DNA from: Alteromonas lipotrueae
Lineage (GTDB): Bacteria > Pseudomonadota > Gammaproteobacteria > Enterobacterales > Alteromonadaceae
Length of the DNA: 64,000 nt
NCBI RefSeq assembly: GCF_019249215.1
Contig: NZ_JAESDI010000004.1
Span: 124,001-188,000, forward strand
Direction: 5' to 3'
Both the position numbers and the translations under genes were made by a program. Of this stretch, positions 1 to 7,008 are shown in pieces (positions within the stretch are counted from its first letter, which is position 1; the number at the start of each line of letters is the position of its first letter). The notes under the pieces were generated by a model that saw only the letters and a program-made list of their open reading frames with translations, was not told the DNA's origin and did no database searches.

Positions 1-376
1 CAGCGAAATTATGGTCGGTTTCCTTTTCGCTGCGAGGCACAGAAATATACAAACCTAACCCTTTCATATCATCTTCGCTTAAACCCGAAGCAATAGGGAA
101 CGTAATCGATAAGTCTTCAAGATGCTCATTCAACTGAGATTGACTGTCAGCAGATACCGCGATTACATCAACGCCTAGCGCTAACAAACGCCCTTTGTAG
201 TCTTCAAGCGCGTTTAGATACTTGGTACAAATTGGACAGTGCTTACCACGGTAAACAACCACCATCTTCCAATCGCAACCTTCACGTTTGTTGCTTAATG
301 AAACGGCCTCACCAGTGCTCAGTGTTACCTGCACATCGGGAAATGAGGAATCAGGTTGTAGTTTTTGCGTATACAT
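1..376 (-). CDS. Peroxiredoxin-like (AhpC/TSA family) protein, 3' end cut by window
   Basis: This is a thioredoxin-fold peroxiredoxin-like protein, probably a thiol peroxidase or reductase of the cytoplasm. The ATG at 376 is preceded by AGGAG at a good distance. The 125 visible residues show the family pattern: a beta-strand VVVYRG followed by KHCPICTKY (Cys47 and Cys50, a CxxC arrangement), then an LGVDVIAVSAD strand. The stop lies before base 1, so the C-terminal part is missing from the window. It lies downstream of the M1 peptidase gene on the same strand with about 137 bases between them, so it may have its own promoter. The exact substrate cannot be told from this part. Confidence 0.8.
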   Translation of the reverse strand, partial: MYTQKLQPDSSFPDVQVTLSTGEAVSLSNKREGCDWKMVVVYRGKHCPICTKYLNALEDYKGRLLALGVDVIAVSADSQSQLNEHLEDLSITFPIASGLSEDDMKGLGLYISVPRSEKETDHNFA

Positions 377-437
377 ACAGTCTCCTTAATTGCGTATTAG
401 CTACATGAACCAATTACATCGGTAATATCAGTTATCA

Positions 438-465
438 GTAGCGCTAACCATCCCGCTAGTGCTAC
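438..465. terminator. Hairpin between peptidase and peroxiredoxin genes
   Basis: GTAGCGCTA (438-446) pairs with TAGTGCTAC (457-465), nine pairs including one G-U, around a ten-base loop. It lies downstream of the minus-strand peptidase gene. No T-run follows, so a terminator role is only possible. Confidence 0.3.
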
Positions 466-513
466 CAATAATACCTAATTAGTTCTACGCCTTAAGGCTT
501 GTAAAGATCGCTT

Positions 514-2445
514 TTATTCCACAAAGCCCTCGTTGGCTCTTATGGTTAACGGGTGATAACCCGGCCTCGCTTGTTCAAAGGCACGTTTAGCAAATGCTTT
601 ACCTTCTGGGGTTTTCGATAACTCGCGATACAGCGGTTTAACCAATTTATTACGGCCAATGTTAACAAGGTACTCGTACAATCTGTCGTAGGCTGGTTTG
701 TATTCATTTGCCACCGCAATCATCAACCAACTGTGGGCTATTTCGTTATTTTGCGTGGTGGTTAACGAGAATGCGGTATCTAATGCAGCTAATTGCTTTG
801 CTGATAGTTCATTTGGCATATTGTTCAAGAAATATAGCCACTCATGCACAGTCCATAGTTCTGTATCTATATTTACCGCTTCTTCGTCGCCTCCTAACCA
901 AGCACTGCGAGTAGTATCAATTTTATCAAAGGCATCCGATTCAGGTACTGGCGCACCTTCAGGAATTCCAGGTTCAAAAACCCATTTGTGAATACGAACT
1001 TTACTCAGCTTATCTGGGTATTGCACCAATAAGGTTTCATCCAAATAGGCCAAGAACGTATCGGTGGTAATACTCTTAAACGCGAAGTCTTCAAAGTACT
1101 GCATTAAAAACGCATCGAAATTTCCACGTCCGATTTTGTTTTCAATTTCGCGTAAAAAGAGCGCACCTTTTTCGTAAGGGATATTTGAGAAAACATCGTC
1201 TGGGTTTCTGCCGCGAAGGTCTATAGCTAAAATTTCATCTTCTTCGTTTAGGGCCTGTATATCGTTTTGTAAATCTTGATACCCCAACACCGCTTCTTTT
1301 TTAAATCGGTCGTGGCCGTATATCATTTCCATAATGCGGTAAGTTAAATAAGTGGTAAAACCTTCGTTTAGCCACAAGTCGCGCCACGTAGCATTGGTAA
1401 CCGTATTGCCCGACCAGCTGTGTGCCAGCTCATGAGCAATAAGCGATACTAAGCTTTTATCGCCAGCGATGACGGTAGGCGTAATAAACGATAAGCGTGG
1501 GTTTTCCATACCACCAAACGGGAAAGAAGGCGGTAAAATCAGTAGGTCGTAGCGATCCCATTGATACGGACCATAGTTTTTTTCCGTGACTTCTAACATG
1601 GCTTCAGTATCTTCGAATTCTTTTGCCGCGGCATCTAATACGCTAGGTTCAGCATAAACGCCCGTGCGCTTGCCCATTGGCTTAAATTTCAAATCACCAA
1701 TTGCCAATGCAATTAAGTAAGACGGTACAGGCTGCGGCATAGTAAACGCGTATTCACCATCGCGAGCAGTGGTGGGGTCGTTTGAAGCACTCATCACTGC
1801 CAATAAGTCTTCAGGCGTATGAATAGTGGCAGTGTAGGTTACCCGTACTTGAGGAGAATCCTGTAGCGGTATAAAGCTTCTCGCATGCATAGCTTGCGCT
1901 TGGGTAAACAAGAAAGGATGTTGTTTTCCGGCAGTTTGCGCTGGCGTTAACCACTGTACACCCGACGCCTCAGGCGACGTTGAATAGACGATAGTTAGCT
2001 TATCAGCACCTTCAGGCAACTCAACAGATAGCGGCGTACCAAGTTCAGGATCGGCGTCGCCCATAGTAAAAGGCACTGCATCGCCGTTTACCGTTACCGA
2101 TGTAATATCCAGTGCACGAGTATCAAGAACAACCGTGTTAAAGCTAGGCGCGCTGCGTTCAACCGATAGCGTAGCACTACCGGATAATTTTGACGTTTCA
2201 AAATCTGCCGTTAAGTCTAAATCTAAGTGAGTGACTCGCACTTCTGATGGATTCGCGAATGAGTGGTAATCTTTACCCGCTTCAATTTCACTAACCACAT
2301 CAACTTTAGATACTGCGCTCTGTGCAGCTACTTTGCTATCGGCGCTATCAGAAACCGCAGATGGTGTTTTAGTTTCTTGTGAGGGTTGTTCGCTACACGC
2401 AAACAATATTGGCGCACAAATGGCTACCCAGCCTATATTCTTCAT
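514..2445 (-). CDS. M1 family zinc aminopeptidase (leukotriene A4 hydrolase type), lipoprotein
   Basis: This is a zinc metallo-aminopeptidase that removes N-terminal residues from peptides, probably in the periplasm. The substrate-recognition motif GGMEN is followed by the zinc site HELAHSW (HEXXH at residues 338-342) and, after the usual spacing, the third ligand in NEGFTTY. The C-terminal helical part fits the LTA4-hydrolase subgroup. The start chosen is ATG 2445, which has a GGAAG ribosome site and gives a lipoprotein signal with lipobox LFAC (Cys17). An in-frame ATG at 2478 would place 11 odd residues before the signal and lacks a good ribosome site. The resulting 643 residues are normal for the family. 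Residue +2 after Cys is Ser, which does not suggest inner-membrane retention. Confidence 0.92.
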   Translation of the reverse strand: MKNIGWVAICAPILFACSEQPSQETKTPSAVSDSADSKVAAQSAVSKVDVVSEIEAGKDYHSFANPSEVRVTHLDLDLTADFETSKLSGSATLSVERSAPSFNTVVLDTRALDITSVTVNGDAVPFTMGDADPELGTPLSVELPEGADKLTIVYSTSPEASGVQWLTPAQTAGKQHPFLFTQAQAMHARSFIPLQDSPQVRVTYTATIHTPEDLLAVMSASNDPTTARDGEYAFTMPQPVPSYLIALAIGDLKFKPMGKRTGVYAEPSVLDAAAKEFEDTEAMLEVTEKNYGPYQWDRYDLLILPPSFPFGGMENPRLSFITPTVIAGDKSLVSLIAHELAHSWSGNTVTNATWRDLWLNEGFTTYLTYRIMEMIYGHDRFKKEAVLGYQDLQNDIQALNEEDEILAIDLRGRNPDDVFSNIPYEKGALFLREIENKIGRGNFDAFLMQYFEDFAFKSITTDTFLAYLDETLLVQYPDKLSKVRIHKWVFEPGIPEGAPVPESDAFDKIDTTRSAWLGGDEEAVNIDTELWTVHEWLYFLNNMPNELSAKQLAALDTAFSLTTTQNNEIAHSWLMIAVANEYKPAYDRLYEYLVNIGRNKLVKPLYRELSKTPEGKAFAKRAFEQARPGYHPLTIRANEGFVE

Positions 2446-2630
2446 AATACTTCCAGTTATTTTTTCTGTCTTTTCCATAATAACAAAGAAGTACCCTATT
2501 GCTTAAGCCCAAAAACGACAAGCAACGACACCAAAAGTTAAATTGACGATTCACGCCCTCCCTCACCTGTAAATTGCAGTGCGATAATTCGGTGAGAAAG
2601 GGAGTAAGGAGGAAGCAAGTAGTAGACGTT

Positions 2631-3059
2631 TTAGGCTACTGAAATTTGCACATCAATATTGCCACGAGTGGCATTTGAGTAGGGGCAAACTTGATGCGCT
2701 TTTGCCACTAGGCTTTCTGCTGCAGATTTCTCCATATCACCTAAGTCGACATTCAGTTTTACTGCAATAGCAAAGCCTACTTCGATGGGCCCAATAGATA
2801 CATCGCCAGTTACACTAATATCGCTGCCCAATTTGATTTTTTCCGCAGCAGCTACATGCTTGAGCGCACCAATGAAACACGCTGAATAGCCCGCTGCAAA
2901 CATTTGCTCTGGGTTAGTACCACTGCCACCCGCTCCACCTAATGCTTTTGGTGTTGAAAGGGCTACATCTAAGTTTCCGTCACTTGATTTTGCTGTACCT
3001 TCACGACCACCTGTTGCAGTTGCTGTACCGGTATAAACCACCTGTTGAAGTGTGTGCAT
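2631..3059 (-). CDS. ohr: Organic hydroperoxide resistance protein Ohr (OsmC/Ohr family)
   Basis: Ohr is a cytoplasmic thiol peroxidase that reduces organic and fatty-acid hydroperoxides using lipoylated partners. The 142-residue length is typical. Both reactive cysteines are present: Cys61 in YSACF and Cys125 in VCPYSNATRGN, the latter being the Ohr signature that separates it from OsmC. It is divergent from the ohrR-type MarR gene, and the shared 175-base intergenic region carries two TTTTGCATGCAAAA palindromes. This implies peroxide-responsive repression by OhrR. Family knowledge supports the function strongly; the regulation is inferred from the operators and gene order. Confidence 0.96.
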   Translation of the reverse strand: MHTLQQVVYTGTATATGGREGTAKSSDGNLDVALSTPKALGGAGGSGTNPEQMFAAGYSACFIGALKHVAAAEKIKLGSDISVTGDVSIGPIEVGFAIAVKLNVDLGDMEKSAAESLVAKAHQVCPYSNATRGNIDVQISVA

Positions 3060-3129
3060 TGTATAAATCCTCGTTTGCCTTGCTCATAGTGAGCATTCTG
3101 TTGAACATAAATAATGAATAAGAAATGCA

Positions 3130-3155
3130 AATTTATTTTGCATGCAAAATAAATT
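3130..3155. promoter_or_regulatory. Candidate OhrR operator 1 (26-bp perfect palindrome)
   Basis: This is a perfect 26-bp palindrome centred on GCATGC with core TTTTGCATGCAAAA and AT-rich outer arms. It lies about 70 bases upstream of the ohr start, where a MarR/OhrR dimer would be expected to bind. Confidence 0.75.
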
Positions 3156-3183
3156 AACACTAATGCGGCTTGTAGATCAAGTC

Positions 3184-3197
3184 TTTTGCATGCAAAA
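3184..3197. promoter_or_regulatory. Candidate OhrR operator 2
   Basis: TTTTGCATGCAAAA is an exact second copy of the core of operator 1. It sits 37 bases before the ohrR start codon, which suggests autoregulation of ohrR. Confidence 0.75.
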
Positions 3198-3234
3198 TAT
3201 TAATCATACCCTTTACACCCTTTTAGGAGCACTC

Positions 3235-3744
3235 ATGTCTGATAACGCTAGGCTTGATGAATATATGCCCGACGACTGCGGGGCTGAAGCGCTTTCATCA
3301 GAAGCACTTAGGCCCGATTCGCTCAAGTTAGAAAGCCAGTTGTGCCATCGGTTTTACACGCTATCTAATGCGTTTACTCGCGCCTATCGTCCACTGCTGA
3401 AAAGCCTTGATATTACCTACCCACAGTATGTAGTGATGATGGCTTTGTGGGAGCAGTCTAATGTGACCATTGCCGAGCTACTCGCTAAAACCGTGATAGA
3501 CGGCGGCGCTATGACACTGATCCTTAAAAAGCTAGAGCAAAAAGGGTTATTGGGTGTGGTCAAAGATGAGCATGATAAGCGTGTACGCCGAGTTGTGTTG
3601 TCGAAAGCAGGTGAAAATGCCAAGCTGAAAGCGCTTGATGTGCCTGCGCAAATGTTATGTAAATTGGATGGCATGTCGAAAACTGAAGCGAAGCAACTTG
3701 TTGTATTAATGGATAAACTACAAGGGTGCTTTAACGTAGATTGA
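3235..3744 (+). CDS. ohrR: MarR family regulator, OhrR type (organic peroxide sensor)
   Basis: This is a winged-helix repressor of the MarR family, expected to release DNA when organic peroxide oxidises an N-terminal cysteine. The sensing Cys is seen in LESQLCHRFY (Cys37), in the helix position characteristic of OhrR. The winged helix follows with VTIAELLAKTVIDGGAMTLILKKLEQKGLL and the wing HDKRVRRV. ATG 3235 is chosen because AGGAGC lies just upstream. A longer in-frame reading from 3142 would start inside operator 1. Compared with typical OhrR proteins of about 145-150 residues, this 169-residue form has an acidic N-terminal extension of about 25 residues that includes a second cysteine (Cys15). 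Confidence 0.9.
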   Translation: MSDNARLDEYMPDDCGAEALSSEALRPDSLKLESQLCHRFYTLSNAFTRAYRPLLKSLDITYPQYVVMMALWEQSNVTIAELLAKTVIDGGAMTLILKKLEQKGLLGVVKDEHDKRVRRVVLSKAGENAKLKALDVPAQMLCKLDGMSKTEAKQLVVLMDKLQGCFNVD

Positions 3745-4217
3745 ATACACGGTTAGCGAGTCCCCCAAACATTGCTAATGCCAATTTCGCTTTAGCACTT
3801 GTGTATAGTGTAGTCATAGTTTGGTTGGTCGTAACTTTTATCGCTACAAGGACTGTCACTTCTGTTTATGAAGAGCATCATCGTTTCCAACATTTTTGGA
3901 AGAACTAACCATCATTTCGTACTACCCTTATATTCCCAGCATCAGAATTGTATTTTTCAGTGAAAGAACTAATGGATAAGTTAGGCTGCAACAGCACCAT
4001 AAAATGTAGACTAGTTTTGTATCTTCATGGGTTTATGAATGCTCATTCTGTAAGTTATAATCTGCAGGGTTGTAGGCAAGAAATGTTGGTGTTGCGCGAA
4101 ACATTAGAGGGGGTTATAGAAATCACATAACTAGACGCTCGCTAAAATTGATACGTCCGCCTATTATCCAAGACGATATGCTGCACCTGAACTTAGTAGA
4201 CATCAAAGAGAACTCAT
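3745..4217. other. Intergenic stretch, no supported gene
   Basis: These 473 bases follow ohrR. A 60-codon open frame at 3948-4130 begins with TTG, has no ribosome site and resembles nothing known to me, so it is not called. No clear terminator was seen beyond a weak GTTAGC/GCTAAT pair near 3770. Confidence 0.5.
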
Positions 4218-4676
4218 ATGCATCTTGCACAATTAAATATTGCCAAAGCAAAGTATTCTTTAGAATCTACTGAGATTAAAGAATTCGTAGATAATTTAGA
4301 CCCTGTTAATCGTATAGCAGAATCAAGCAGCGGCTTTATTTGGCGATTAAAGGACGACAGTGGAAATGCTACTGAAATTCAAGCTTTTTCAGATCCGAAT
4401 ATTATCGTAAATATGTCAGTGTGGGATTCGGTCGATGCGTTGAAGAACTTTATGTTTAGAACTCACCATAAAGACTTCCTTAGTCGTAAAAAAGAGTGGT
4501 TTTTTGAAATTCCCGAAGATACTTATGTTTTATGGTGGATTCCAGTAGGTCACATCCCTTCACTTGAAGAGGCGGTAGAAAAATTAGAATATCTACGGAG
4601 TAATGGCGAGACTCCAAAAGCATTTTCTTTTAAATGTAATTTTAGTGCCACTGAATTCATCCTGAGTAATACCTAA
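4218..4676 (+). CDS. DUF3291 family protein
   Basis: This is a 152-residue cytoplasmic protein of the DUF3291 family, a ferredoxin-like fold distantly related to antibiotic-biosynthesis monooxygenases; the function is unknown. The family opening MHLAQLNIA is present, as are the conserved FIWRLKD, the NMSVWDSV strand, FMFRTHHKDFL and the YVLWWIPVGHIPS block. The start has an AGAGAA ribosome site. It sits directly before a decayed PhzF-family gene on the same strand, in the variable part of the window. The family name is well supported by motif recall; no role can be given. Confidence 0.82.
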   Translation: MHLAQLNIAKAKYSLESTEIKEFVDNLDPVNRIAESSSGFIWRLKDDSGNATEIQAFSDPNIIVNMSVWDSVDALKNFMFRTHHKDFLSRKKEWFFEIPEDTYVLWWIPVGHIPSLEEAVEKLEYLRSNGETPKAFSFKCNFSATEFILSNT

Positions 4677-4709
4677 CACATTGGCCAAAAAATCGAAAAG
4701 AGACTATTG

Positions 4710-4950
4710 ATGAATATCGATGTTGCATTGGTAAGTTCCTTTACTGAAAATGGTAAAGTCGGGAACCCTGCGGGTGTTGTCTTGAATGTTGATGGCTTGT
4801 CTAATGCGCAAAAACTAAAAGTCGCGCAAGCGGTAGGCTATTCAGAAACGGCTTGTTACCGATGATGACGAAACAGACCAAGTTGGTGTAGCGTCTGGTG
4901 CTCATTTTGTGTTTACTGCCGGTAATCACTTTTTGAAAAACGACAACTGA
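4710..4950 (+). pseudogene. PhzF-family isomerase remnant, frameshifted and internally deleted
   Basis: The reading frame from ATG 4710 gives a clear PhzF/DapF-like N-terminus (MNIDVALVSSFTENGKVGNP, then AGVVLN and VGYSETA). It stops at TGA 4863-4865 after 51 codons. Shifting by one base at about 4855 restores the expected continuation VTDDDETD. That frame then jumps to a short unrelated or C-terminal-like stretch (SGAHFVFTAGN) and ends at 4948-4950. Intact family members are about 260-300 residues, so most of the protein is missing. Both a frameshift and a large deletion are needed to explain it. Confidence 0.75.
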
Positions 4951-5111
4951 TGACTATCGTTAATCAGTAAGTGTTTACCGTAACCGTAGAACACATCGAA
5001 GACCTCCACGCGTTAAAATGGCTATCGACGAGTAGCATCAGCCATTGAATCATTTCTGTCTATTTTACCTGCTACACTTACAAGGCGTTTACCGATTAAT
5101 GGGGAATAGAA

Positions 5112-5324
5112 ATGGCTCAGCACAACAAATCAGAGGTGACACTTGAAGCGTTAGAGGCAGAAATAGCCGACCTTATCGATGACCCTGCACTCAGAGAAGA
5201 ATGGCTAAATAGCAACGTTCCCATTCTGGAATCAAAAACGCCTAAAAGCTATTTCCACACTCCCTCGGATAGAACGAGGCTTATGCAAGTTGTGCTTGAA
5301 ATGAAATTTGGTGAGATGGCTTAG
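5112..5324 (+). CDS. Small DUF2384-like (MbcA/ParS/Xre toxin-binding) protein, orphan
   Basis: This is a 70-residue acidic protein with a GGGGAAT ribosome site before ATG 5112. The central part, DDPALREEWLNSNVPILESK followed by TPKSYFHTPSDRTRLMQVVLEM, resembles the C-terminal toxin-binding domain of Xre/ParS/MbcA antitoxins. That domain classically reads WLNxPNPxLxGxTPxEL with a helix after it. No N-terminal Xre helix-turn-helix is present, and no RES-domain toxin lies next to it: the neighbours are a PhzF remnant and empty sequence. It could be a solitary antitoxin remnant, an anti-toxin decoy, or an unrelated small protein. The fold assignment is tentative. Confidence 0.55.
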   Translation: MAQHNKSEVTLEALEAEIADLIDDPALREEWLNSNVPILESKTPKSYFHTPSDRTRLMQVVLEMKFGEMA

Positions 5325-5797
5325 TAACACTTCAACATTTCTCTGGGCGTCCAGAGCGGAAACGGGAACAATCCTCCCCATTGAATGCAAATCCGCCTGA
5401 GCGGGTTTGGTTTCAAACAAAGAATGTTTAAATTAATCAGTTACTTTCCACGATTCGAGTCTAGAAAAAACGACACTCGAAATAACCTGTAAGTTTTCAA
5501 CCATGTTTTTTTCAGACGACGTGAACCTAAACACAAGATTTTCACTGCTTATAGTTATTGCATACTCCGGTTCTAACAGCGCACCAGTTCATATTAGATA
5601 GCGGCTTAATCCAGTTAAGCCAGCGCACGATTCCGTCTGAAAAAACGCAGTTGCTTTTTTAATTAATTCAGCAAACAAATTTCCTTTGGAACGAATCATG
5701 CTGAAGAAAAAACTCAAGATTAGAACCACGCATTTGATATGTTTTTAATCCATATTTTTCTAACATAAGTCATCAAGCAAAAAGCGAGGAGCGGCTT
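5325..5797. other. Non-coding stretch with a spaced inverted repeat
   Basis: These 473 bases hold no supported gene. A 12-bp inverted repeat is visible, TTTTTTCAGACG at 5507-5518 and CGTCTGAAAAAA at 5634-5645, with 115 bases between the arms. No target-site duplication or transposase fragment was recognised. Confidence 0.45.
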
Positions 5798-6115
5798 ATG
5801 AAAACCACCGTAGAAAATTGGTACATTGTTACTGTTATGGATAGTGAGCAATTGGTCGGTGAAGTGCTGTACGGTACAGTTATAGAAGATGCGACCATCC
5901 GCTTTTATGAAGGGGACTATGTGACCACCTCTCGTATAGTAAGCAAGAACTTAAAAGAACATACGGTTGTTACTGCAAGTAACTCATATTATCAGCTCAA
6001 AGGAAGTGGCAAACGAGCTATTATTGATTTAGACGATTTCGAACTCCTACGGCACGGATTTTCGCCAGAGCAGATTCGAGCGTTAAACAGTTCATCGCCT
6101 CTTTTAGCCCATTAG
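5798..6115 (+). CDS. Hypothetical protein (105 aa)
   Basis: I do not recognise this protein. ATG 5798 has a strong GAGGAG ribosome site and the gene is a plausible small soluble protein without signal peptide or membrane segment. The first half is rich in beta-forming residues (NWYIVTVMD, LVGEVLYGTVIED, ATIRFYEGDYVTTSRI), like a small beta-barrel or SH3-like fold. The C-terminal part contains IIDLDDFELLRHGFSPEQI, a likely helix. It is followed after 54 bases by another small gene on the same strand, and the two may form a cassette. The function is unknown. Confidence 0.65.
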   Translation: MKTTVENWYIVTVMDSEQLVGEVLYGTVIEDATIRFYEGDYVTTSRIVSKNLKEHTVVTASNSYYQLKGSGKRAIIDLDDFELLRHGFSPEQIRALNSSSPLLAH

Positions 6116-6169
6116 CTTTTGCACCAAGCTGATTTTCATCGTTCAACCACTACTAAGTTGGAGCAAATA

Positions 6170-6436
6170 ATGCCGACAAGCAAAATTGATTTTCACAATG
6201 CCGAATGCTCGGCCTGCTGCAAAAAGCATGTCGATATTAGAACTGAAATAATTGCGCCATCACCAGAAAGGCCAAATGCTATTCGTAAGAAAATAATCTT
6301 TCGATGCGAAGATCATCTCGATTGCGATGTCGATGAGATTGAAAAGCTTGCGCTTGTCAAAAAGCGTTTTCAAAATCTAGACGAAAATGACCTTGTTGAT
6401 GGCGAAACATTTTTTAATCAATTGGACTCTGAATAG
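6170..6436 (+). CDS. Hypothetical cysteine-rich small protein (88 aa)
   Basis: I do not recognise this protein. The chosen start is ATG 6170 with GGAG seven bases upstream; a longer reading from TTG 6119 overlaps the region just after the previous gene and lacks a ribosome site. The protein is acidic and shows ECSACCKKH near the N-terminus and FRCEDHLDCD in the middle. This Cys/His pattern could bind zinc, although spacing does not match a zinc ribbon I can name. It probably shares a transcript with the gene ending at 6115. No signal peptide is seen. Confidence 0.6.
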   Translation: MPTSKIDFHNAECSACCKKHVDIRTEIIAPSPERPNAIRKKIIFRCEDHLDCDVDEIEKLALVKKRFQNLDENDLVDGETFFNQLDSE

Positions 6437-6514
6437 ATATAGCTGCGCCTCCCAGCTTTGGCACCAACCCAAAGGAAGCGAAGCGCCAACCCAAAAGTTA
6501 AACGCCAGAAAAAA

Positions 6515-6538
6515 GAAAACCAGCTCCCGCTGGCTTTC
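6515..6538. terminator. Candidate bidirectional terminator hairpin
   Basis: GAAAaCCAGC pairs with GCTGGcTTTC around a TCCC loop, five G/C-rich pairs and four A/T pairs separated by one mismatch. It stands between the convergent small gene (ends 6436) and the lipoprotein gene (ends 6583). Confidence 0.5.
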
Positions 6539-6582
6539 CTTTGCTTAGTTCCGCCTAGATTTGCACCCGACAGTGTGTACTT

Positions 6583-7008
6583 TTAATTAATAAGACATTT
6601 TTGAGTATCGTCATCAATTATAATAACGAGAGGTTTAACACTCCTTTCAAAAACTAGTTTTTCACCCGCTAAGTCACAGACATTTCTTTTAATTTCTGCT
6701 GCCGCTACTACTGAGTGATCAACTATAATTGCAATTAAAGTTATGTCATCCCTTACCTCAATATCAGCAAAATCTAGCGAATAATCATTATCTACACCAT
6801 GTTTTCTAAGCACTTGTTTACTATTGTCGTAAGGCTTTAAAATAATCATCTTTTCCCAATTATTTACATAGTCATCTATAGATGCTTTTCCATTTTTTAG
6901 GTCCTGATAAATTCTTTCACTAAAATCTGAAATATTTGACTCATTGGTGCTTTCAGAACATCCCTGCAAAATCAAAAAAATTGAAAGTATTAAAAATATT
7001 CTTTTCAT
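6583..7008 (-). CDS. Small lipoprotein, candidate immunity protein of the Rhs toxin
   Basis: This is a 141-residue predicted lipoprotein: MKRIFLILSIFLILQGC is a hydrophobic signal with lipobox LQGC (Cys17) and Ser at +2. The start ATG 7008 overlaps the stop of the rhs gene by one base (TAATG), so translation is coupled. The upstream in-frame start at 7044 would lie inside rhs and is rejected. The mature part is AT-rich at DNA level and acidic, and it ends with IIIDDDTQKC. No family is recognised. A short gene directly behind a polymorphic Rhs tip is the classic place for an immunity gene. Being a lipoprotein, it would act outside the cytoplasm, implying a toxin active in the envelope. This role is inferred from position only. 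Confidence 0.7.
   Translation of the reverse strand: MKRIFLILSIFLILQGCSESTNESNISDFSERIYQDLKNGKASIDDYVNNWEKMIILKPYDNSKQVLRKHGVDNDYSLDFADIEVRDDITLIAIIVDHSVVAAAEIKRNVCDLAGEKLVFERSVKPLVIIIDDDTQKCLIN

Noticed and set aside
3948..4130. 60-codon open frame after ohrR
   Set aside because: It starts with TTG, has no ribosome site, no recognised homology and sits in an otherwise empty stretch.
6448..6510. attC-like (integron) site with repeated CCAACCCAAA and a GTTAAAC core
   Set aside because: The matching RYYYAAC core on the other arm is not present and no integrase was seen; the stretch is better explained as 3' flank and terminator.
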